A stretch of DNA of 64,000 nucleotides from Galbitalea sp036271875 (lineage in GTDB: Bacteria > Actinomycetota > Actinomycetes > Actinomycetales > Microbacteriaceae): positions 1 through 64,000 of the forward strand of contig DATAZU010000041.1 in the NCBI GenBank assembly GCA_036271875.1, written 5' to 3'. The notes beneath the pieces are model-generated. The model searched no databases, was not told the origin of the DNA, and worked only from the letters and a program-made list of their open reading frames with translations. The position numbers and the translations under genes were made by a program. Below are positions 59,573 through 64,000 of the stretch, in pieces. The first letter of the stretch is position 1, and every line of letters begins with the position of its first letter.

Positions 59573-60670
59573 CTGAGCGAGTCTTTGAAGCCCGACCCGG
59601 TCCGGTTTTCCCGAGGGCAGGAGCGGGATGCCGGATACCAGAACTACGCGATCGGGTGCGGCGGCCGGTGGCAGTTCGGCTCGCACCCGGTCCCGCACGA
59701 CCGCGAGCTCGATGGCCTGCGTTGTGACAACAACGGGGACCTCACCCCAGCGCTCGCTCGGAGCTCGGACGACGACCGCATCCTCCTGGTCCGGGATGCC
59801 TCGGACCACCGCCTGGACATCCGCAAGCGACACCTTGACGCCGCCGGAAATAATCACGTCATCGAGGCGACCAAACACGCGAACTCGGCCATCGAGAACC
59901 TCGCCGGTATCGCCAGTCCGGTACCAGCGTGTTCCCTCATCGTCGACGAAAGTCGAGGCGGTGCGCTCATCGTCGTCGAGATAGCCCTCGGCCAGGACTG
60001 CTCCGGCCAGCTCGAGTTGGCCATCCGAAACGCGCGCCCGGGTGTTCCCTATCGGGGCTCCGTCGTAGACGCATCCGCCCGACGTTTCGCTTGAACCATA
60101 GGTTCGCGTGATCGCGATCCCCAGCTGACCGGCACGATCGACGAGGGCCTGCGGCGTTGACTGGCCGCCGACCAGGATGCGGTCAAACCTCCGCAGCGTC
60201 TGCAGCGCATCCGGGGTGTCGAGCAGGCGCGAGAGTTGTGCGGGAACCACGGCGGTGAAGCGAAGGTCGGCATCCATCGTCTCGGCGGCTCGTGCGAACG
60301 CAACCGGATCGAAGGATCCATCGCGGAGGATCACAGGCTCGGTACCGCTCGCGATCGAGCGAACCAGTACGTTGATACCTGCGATGTAATGAGTTGGCAG
60401 GGCAAGCAGCCACTGGCCGTCGCCACCGATCGCGGATGCGGATGCCGCCGCACTTGCCAGCAGCGCATCGGCGGACAGGGCGACCCGCTTCGGTCTCGCC
60501 GTCGAGCCGCTCGTCTCGACTACCAGCGCGATGCGGCGTGCGACTTCCGCGGGCAGGCGCTCGCTCGTGTCGCCGACGAAGATGGCTGAGCCGCTGCCGC
60601 CCAGCGCGCCGCGGAGGCCCGCAAGCACTAAGTCGGGTCGAGCTTCCAGCCGCTCAAGCGGCCGGGTCAT
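59570..60670 (-). CDS. menE: o-Succinylbenzoate-CoA ligase
   Basis: A 366-residue AMP-forming acyl-CoA ligase. VVETSGSTARPKRVALS (around residue 50) is the P-loop A3 motif, TYGSSETSGGCVYDG the A5 motif, WYRTGDTGEV A7, and VFGRLDDVIISGGVKVSL A8; LLPSGKPDRVGL contains the catalytic lysine A10. It is shorter than general acyl-CoA ligases because it lacks much of the N-terminal part, which is normal for actinobacterial MenE. The ATG follows the menB stop by one base (TGA C ATG), so translation is coupled. It activates o-succinylbenzoate for MenB. Confidence 0.94.
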   Translation of the reverse strand: MTRPLERLEARPDLVLAGLRGALGGSGSAIFVGDTSERLPAEVARRIALVVETSGSTARPKRVALSADALLASAAASASAIGGDGQWLLALPTHYIAGINVLVRSIASGTEPVILRDGSFDPVAFARAAETMDADLRFTAVVPAQLSRLLDTPDALQTLRRFDRILVGGQSTPQALVDRAGQLGIAITRTYGSSETSGGCVYDGAPIGNTRARVSDGQLELAGAVLAEGYLDDDERTASTFVDDEGTRWYRTGDTGEVLDGRVRVFGRLDDVIISGGVKVSLADVQAVVRGIPDQEDAVVVRAPSERWGEVPVVVTTQAIELAVVRDRVRAELPPAAAPDRVVLVSGIPLLPSGKPDRVGLQRLAQ

Positions 60671-60671
60671 G

Positions 60672-61598
60672 TCAGTACTGCCACGGATACGGCGACCAGT
60701 CGGGCTCGCGCTTCTGAAGGAACGAGTCGCGGCCCTCGACCGCCTCGTCGGTTCCGTAGGCAAGTCTGGTGGCCTCGCCGGCGAACACCTGCTGGCCGAC
60801 CATCCCGTCGTCGACGGCGTTGAAGGCGAATTTGAGCATTCGAATTGCAGTCGGTGACTTGCCGAGGATCGTGTTCGCCCAGTCGATTGCCGTCTTCTCG
60901 AGTTCGGCGTGCGGCACCGCCGCATTGATGGCGCCGGCCGCGAGCGCACGCTCGGCCGAGTACTCGCGTGCCAGAAAGAACACTTCGCGGGCAAACTTCT
61001 GGCCGACCTGCCGCGCAAAGTATGCGCTGCCGTAACCGCCATCGAAGGAGCCAACATCGGCATCCGTTTGCTTGAACTTGCCGTGCTCGAGGCTCGCGAT
61101 GGAGAGATCGCAAACGACGTGCAGCGAGTGTCCGCCGCCGGCCGCCCAGCCCGGGACGACCGCAATGACGACCTTCGGCATGAACCGGATGAGGCGCTGT
61201 ACTTCCAGGATGTGGAGGCGACCTGTTGCTGCGGGTCTCGATACGTCGGCTTCGCCGCCTAGTCGACCATCGGAGGGTTGGTACTGGTAGCCATCCTTCC
61301 CCCGAATGCGCTGGTCGCCGCCCGAGCAGAAGGCCCAGCCGCCGTCCTTCTGGCTCGGCCCGTTGCCGGTAAGCAGCACGACTCCGATAGCTACGTTCTG
61401 GCGCGCATCGTCCAGCGCCCGGTACAGTTCGTCCACCGTGTGCGGGCGAAAAGCGTTGCGGACCTCAGGACGATTGAAGGCGATCCGGGCGATCCGCCCG
61501 GTGCGATCCTGGTGGTAGGTCACATCCGTGAGCTGGTCGAAGCCCGCAACATCTACCCAGACATCTGCGTCGAAGAGTTCCGAAACGTAAGCGGCCAT
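60672..61598 (-). CDS. menB: 1,4-Dihydroxy-2-naphthoyl-CoA synthase
   Basis: A 308-residue crotonase-fold enzyme. FCSGGDQRIRGKDGYQY is the MenB-specific oxyanion-hole region, VVPGWAAGGGHSLHVVCDL the second oxyanion loop, and QTDADVGSFDGGYGSAY the diagnostic MenB segment that includes the active-site Asp; the C terminus EPDWSPYPWQY is typical. It cyclises o-succinylbenzoyl-CoA. TAGGCT lies 6 nt before the ATG, so the gene probably begins a leaderless menB-menE transcript. An uncharacterised membrane protein gene ends 5 bp upstream. Residues 105-125 (LGGEADVSRPAATGR) are a short insertion compared with E. coli MenB. Confidence 0.96.
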   Translation of the reverse strand: MAAYVSELFDADVWVDVAGFDQLTDVTYHQDRTGRIARIAFNRPEVRNAFRPHTVDELYRALDDARQNVAIGVVLLTGNGPSQKDGGWAFCSGGDQRIRGKDGYQYQPSDGRLGGEADVSRPAATGRLHILEVQRLIRFMPKVVIAVVPGWAAGGGHSLHVVCDLSIASLEHGKFKQTDADVGSFDGGYGSAYFARQVGQKFAREVFFLAREYSAERALAAGAINAAVPHAELEKTAIDWANTILGKSPTAIRMLKFAFNAVDDGMVGQQVFAGEATRLAYGTDEAVEGRDSFLQKREPDWSPYPWQY

Positions 61599-61602
61599 GC
61601 AA

Positions 61603-61956
61603 CTAGCCTAGGCCGCCCGCCAGGTCGAGCAGCCGGGTGAGAATGAGCGGGCTCGCGAGAATTCCGATCACGATTGCGATCGCACCGAAGCGCCTGCCCC
61701 TGCCCATCACGACTGCTGTCGCACCCCCCAGCACCCCGATGATCGAGGTCCCCGTCGCGACATAGGCGAGGACGATTCCGGTCTCCCAGTGGCCGGCCAT
61801 CGCCGCGCTAATCCCGATCGAGGTACCGGCCACCGTGACGAGCGAGGCAAACAATGCAACGACGCCGAGTCTCGCGCGCGTTGTTCGCGGCGGCGGATCG
61901 GCGCGGCGGCGAGGCTGCCGACCAAACACCTCGATGCCTCGAAACTCACTCGCCAA
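61603..61956 (-). CDS. Small membrane protein of unknown function
   Basis: A 117-residue protein with a basic, proline/arginine-rich N terminus (RRRADPPPRTTRARL) and three to four hydrophobic segments (VVALFASLVTVAGTSIGISA, TGIVLAYVATGTSIIGVLGG, and AIAIVIGILASPLILTRLL). I do not recognise a family. TTG at 61956 is preceded by AGGGGAG at 6 nt. It lies between menB and menC, divergent from menC across 58 bp, and ends 4 bp before menB, where its 3' end carries the menB -10 hexamer. It may be a local membrane protein unrelated to menaquinone. Confidence 0.65.
   Translation of the reverse strand: MASEFRGIEVFGRQPRRRADPPPRTTRARLGVVALFASLVTVAGTSIGISAAMAGHWETGIVLAYVATGTSIIGVLGGATAVVMGRGRRFGAIAIVIGILASPLILTRLLDLAGGLG
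61605..61610 (-). promoter_or_regulatory. Leaderless -10 hexamer, menB
   Basis: TAGGCT on the minus strand, 6 nt before ATG at 61598, located inside the 3' end of the upstream membrane protein gene. Confidence 0.45.
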
Positions 61957-62002
61957 CTCGCTCCCCTTCGGTCCTCTAGTCCAGCTTGCCTCAGGGTTGC
62001 GT

Positions 62003-62008
62003 CAAACT
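62003..62008 (+). promoter_or_regulatory. Probable leaderless -10, menC
   Basis: CAAACT followed by 6 nt and ATG at 62015; the spacing equals that of the other leaderless starts but the first base departs from TANNNT. Confidence 0.35.
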
Positions 62009-62014
62009 GGGGTC

Positions 62015-62998
62015 ATGACGGTTGCATTGGCGGAACTGCTCGACACCGCGCGAGTTGTCGCCCTGCCCATGGCCACTCGGTTCCGCGGGGTCGACGTGCG
62101 AGAGGCGCTCATACTGCGCGGCCCAGCGGGCTGGACCGAGTTCTCGCCTTTTGTCGAATACGACGACGCCGAGTCCGCGGCCTGGCTTGCTGCGGCAATC
62201 GACTTCGGCTGGCGCGACATCCAGCTACCATCCGGCGCACCAGACTTCGTCCGCGTGAATGCGACGCTGCCCGCGGTGCCCGCGGATGCCGTCGTCGCCA
62301 TTCTCGATCGGTTTCTGGGCTGCAGAACCGTCAAGGTGAAGGTCGCGGAAGCCGGCCAGTCGCTGTCCGATGATGTCGCGCGCGTCGCGAGGGCCCGCGA
62401 ATACCTCGGACCGGATGGCCGCATCCGCGTCGACGCCAACGGCGGGTGGAACGTTGATGAGGCCGAGCACGCGATCCACGCGCTGGCCGAGTTTGATCTC
62501 GAGTACGCGGAGCAGCCGTGCGCAACGGTGGATGAACTGGCGCAGATCCGTAAGCGCGTCAAGTACATGGGCATTCCGATCGCGGCCGATGAGAGCGTGC
62601 GGAAGGCGGCAGACCCGATCGCGGTCGCCAGGGCGAGGGCGGCCGACATCCTTGTCATCAAGGCGCAACCGCTTGGCGGGATCGCGAGCGCTCTCAGGAT
62701 CGTGAAGAAGGCGAAGCTGCCGGTGGTCGTCTCGAGCGCGCTCGACACATCGATCGGTCTCGCGATGGGGGCGTACCTCGCGGCATCCATCCCCGGTGGC
62801 GTCTCCTTCGACAGCGGACTCGCCACCGCTGCGCTCCTTGCTGCGGACGTGACTGCCGCCCCGCTGCTCCCCGTCGACGGACAAATCCCCGTGCAAAGGG
62901 TCGAGGTCGACGAGAACCTGCTCACCAAATTCGCGGCCAGCCCGGCTCGGACCGACTGGTGGCTCGATCGCCTTCGACGCACCCACGCGCTGCTCTGA
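62015..62998 (+). CDS. menC: o-Succinylbenzoate synthase
   Basis: A 327-residue enolase-superfamily enzyme. The capping domain has RGVDVREALILRGPAGWTEF and the barrel carries VKVKVAE (catalytic lysines), RVDANGGW, YAEQPC (metal Glu), AADESVRK and VIKAQPLGGIASAL (second lysine). VVVSSALDTSIGLAMG is the conserved terminal segment of actinobacterial MenC. It dehydrates SHCHC to o-succinylbenzoate. The frame is open 60 codons further upstream but that part is antisense to the small membrane protein gene; ATG 62015 matches the family start. It converges on the cytochrome c biogenesis gene. Confidence 0.95.
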   Translation: MTVALAELLDTARVVALPMATRFRGVDVREALILRGPAGWTEFSPFVEYDDAESAAWLAAAIDFGWRDIQLPSGAPDFVRVNATLPAVPADAVVAILDRFLGCRTVKVKVAEAGQSLSDDVARVARAREYLGPDGRIRVDANGGWNVDEAEHAIHALAEFDLEYAEQPCATVDELAQIRKRVKYMGIPIAADESVRKAADPIAVARARAADILVIKAQPLGGIASALRIVKKAKLPVVVSSALDTSIGLAMGAYLAASIPGGVSFDSGLATAALLAADVTAAPLLPVDGQIPVQRVEVDENLLTKFAASPARTDWWLDRLRRTHALL

Positions 62999-63006
62999 CG
63001 ATGCCC

Positions 63007-63066
63007 GCGCCCGCATCCCCGCGCCCGCATCCCCGCGCCCGCATCCCACGCCCGCATCCGCATCCC
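63007..63066. repeat. Tandem 14-bp repeats after menC
   Basis: GCGCCCGCATCCCC repeats three times (63007-63048, last copy ending CCCA), then degenerates into CGCCCGCATCC and GCATCCCA. A simple sequence tract in a convergent gap; copy number is likely to vary between strains. Confidence 0.7.
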
Positions 63067-63073
63067 ACATCCG

Positions 63074-63150
63074 GTTGTGCAGGTACTCCGAGCGAAAACC
63101 CCCGGATTCCCAGCAGAAGTACTGCGTGACATCCGGATTACCTGCACAAC
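63074..63150. repeat. 17-bp inverted repeat in menC-ccsB gap
   Basis: GTTGTGCAGGTACTCCG (63074-63090) faces CGGATTACCTGCACAAC (63134-63150), 16 of 17 positions complementary, bracketing 43 nt. Similar in design to the repeat at 55875-55960. Could terminate menC or be a small repetitive element. Confidence 0.6.
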
Positions 63151-63152
63151 AG

Positions 63153-63232
63153 GTGTTGGGGTGTTGGGCCATCGAGGTGCCGGGATGAACGGGCGTTTGT
63201 GTGTTGGGGTGTTGGGCCGTCGAGGTGCCGGG
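63153..63232. repeat. 32-bp direct repeat, 48-bp period
   Basis: Two copies (63153-63184 and 63201-63232) starting GTGTTGGGGTGTTGGGCC and ending GAGGTGCCGGG, differing at one base. Each copy itself contains a GTGTTGGG doublet. Non-coding; a recent duplication or slippage product. Confidence 0.7.
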
Positions 63233-63265
63233 GCGTCGAGTGAGGTGGGGTCTGGCTGAGAGGGC

Positions 63266-64000
63266 TTACAGGCCGGAGTAGCTGTGCAGACCGTGGAAAT
63301 AGATGTTGACGATCGTGAAGTTGAAGACGACCGCCGCGAAACCGATGATGGCGAGTGTGCCTGACCGCGATCCCCTCCAGCCTCGGGTAGCCCTCGCGTG
63401 GATGTAGCCGGCGAAGATGACCCAGACGATGAACGTCCAGACCTCTTTCGTGTCCCAGCCCCAGTAACGTCCCCATGCGTGCTCGGCCCAGATTGAGCCG
63501 GCGATGAGAGTGAAGGTCCAGAAGACAAAGCCGACGACGATCAGACGGTAGGCGAGCGTCTCGAGCCGCTGTGCCGTCGGCACTCCGCGGATGCCGCTGA
63601 GGCCCTTCGCCTCGCGTCGCGCCTGTACGAGCTGGATGATCGACAGCGCAGCACCGAGACCGTAGAAGCCGGTCCCCAGCGAGGCGACGAACACGTGGAT
63701 GACCAGCCAGTAAGACTGGAGTGCCGGCGGGAGCGGAACAACGTCAACGTAGAAGTTGGTGGTCGCCACGCCCAGGGCGACCAGCACAAACCCGGTGATG
63801 TACGCACCGAGGAAACGCAGGTCCTGCCAGAACTGCATGACCAGGAAGACACCGATGATAATCGCCGTCGCAGTCAGCGTGAACTCGAACATATTCGCCC
63901 ACGGAACCCGACCGGCCGCGACTCCGCGAAGCACCGTTCCGCTGACGTGCAGGATCCACGCCATGACCGTAAAGATCATCCCGAGGCGGCCCGAGATCGA
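63266..64000 (-). CDS. ccsB: Cytochrome c biogenesis protein CcsB/ResC, C-terminal part
   Basis: The last 244 codons of a heme-handling membrane protein; the N terminus lies beyond the right edge. WGRYWGWDTKEVWTFIVW is the tryptophan-rich WWD signature of the heme handling protein family, with histidines in LQSYWLVIHVFVASLG and NIYFHGLHSY that ligate heme. At least seven membrane helices are visible. In System II cytochrome c maturation CcsB/ResC with ResB delivers heme to apocytochromes outside the membrane. The frame remains open to the window end, and family length (about 330) requires 90 more residues there. It is convergent with menC. Confidence 0.93.
   Translation of the reverse strand, partial: SISGRLGMIFTVMAWILHVSGTVLRGVAAGRVPWANMFEFTLTATAIIIGVFLVMQFWQDLRFLGAYITGFVLVALGVATTNFYVDVVPLPPALQSYWLVIHVFVASLGTGFYGLGAALSIIQLVQARREAKGLSGIRGVPTAQRLETLAYRLIVVGFVFWTFTLIAGSIWAEHAWGRYWGWDTKEVWTFIVWVIFAGYIHARATRGWRGSRSGTLAIIGFAAVVFNFTIVNIYFHGLHSYSGL

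Noticed and set aside
63007..63232. CRISPR array
   Set aside because: Repeat units are adjacent (14 bp) or only duplicated once (32 bp); there are no regular unique spacers and no cas genes.
62002..63528. 508-codon minus-strand frame opposite menC
   Set aside because: Ser/Pro/Arg low-complexity product opposite menC and running through tandem repeats.

Overview
The window comes from a high-GC actinomycete chromosome, most likely of the Microbacteriaceae type. Supporting signs are a clustered menaquinone pathway, an F420-type luciferase-like oxidoreductase, Ku/LigD end joining, and many genes whose start codon sits only 6-7 nt after a TANNNT hexamer (leaderless promoters). No taxonomic marker gene is present, so the family call is an inference.

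1-3.3 kb (minus strand): a four-gene operon of HAD hydrolase, acyl-CoA dehydrogenase-like protein, a PIG-L deacetylase/SAM methyltransferase fusion and a GT2 glycosyltransferase cut by the window edge. 3.4-6.8 kb (plus): a small acidic ORF, an LLM oxidoreductase, a pyruvate-oxidase-like TPP enzyme and a decayed DUF6328 gene. 6.8-11.5 kb (minus): a tightly coupled operon of SDR, small membrane protein, gluconate-2-dehydrogenase subunit-3-like protein, GMC oxidoreductase and enolase-superfamily enzyme. 11.6-15.3 kb: two more SDRs (one with ATC where ATG is expected), an alpha/beta hydrolase and an unknown partner. 15.3-18.7 kb: Ku divergent from LigD, with LigD split into POL-PE and ligase ORFs.

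19.4-34.6 kb is a genomic island. A 36-bp direct repeat equal to the 3' end of tRNA-Met(CAT) lies at 19405-19440 and again inside the intact tRNA gene at 34550-34585. The island carries a complete Shango-type anti-phage operon (TerB-domain protein, BrxD-like ATPase, Lhr-like helicase), a HTH/nucleotidyltransferase toxin-antitoxin pair, an NA37-like protein paired with a membrane protein, a PD-(D/E)XK nuclease-like protein and a DUF5677 protein. No integrase is present. SngA has an unusual N-terminal membrane helix plus a DUF2510 motif. The NA37-like/membrane pair, the nuclease and the DUF5677 gene are the best candidates for undescribed defence functions. A DUF433/PIN-like toxin-antitoxin remnant straddles the left repeat.

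34.6-50.2 kb is housekeeping and metabolic: tRNA-Met, tRNA-Thr, VOC protein, FAD monooxygenase with a GbsR regulator, two divergent GH13 glycosidases around a perfect palindrome, an M23 peptidase homologue with an altered active site, EamA transporter, collagen-like protein, cyclase, tRNA-Tyr, YajQ, cardiolipin synthase, NUDIX, MMPL transporter and a TPR protein. 50.2-64 kb holds ferredoxin-NADP reductase and nearly all of menaquinone synthesis (polyprenyl synthase, menG, menF, menD, menA, menE, menB, menC) with PPK2, small membrane proteins, and the start of a cytochrome c biogenesis gene at the right edge.

Three single-base frame breaks (near 6602, 17645 and 20650) and one missing start codon mean either real gene decay or residual sequencing error; raw reads should be checked.
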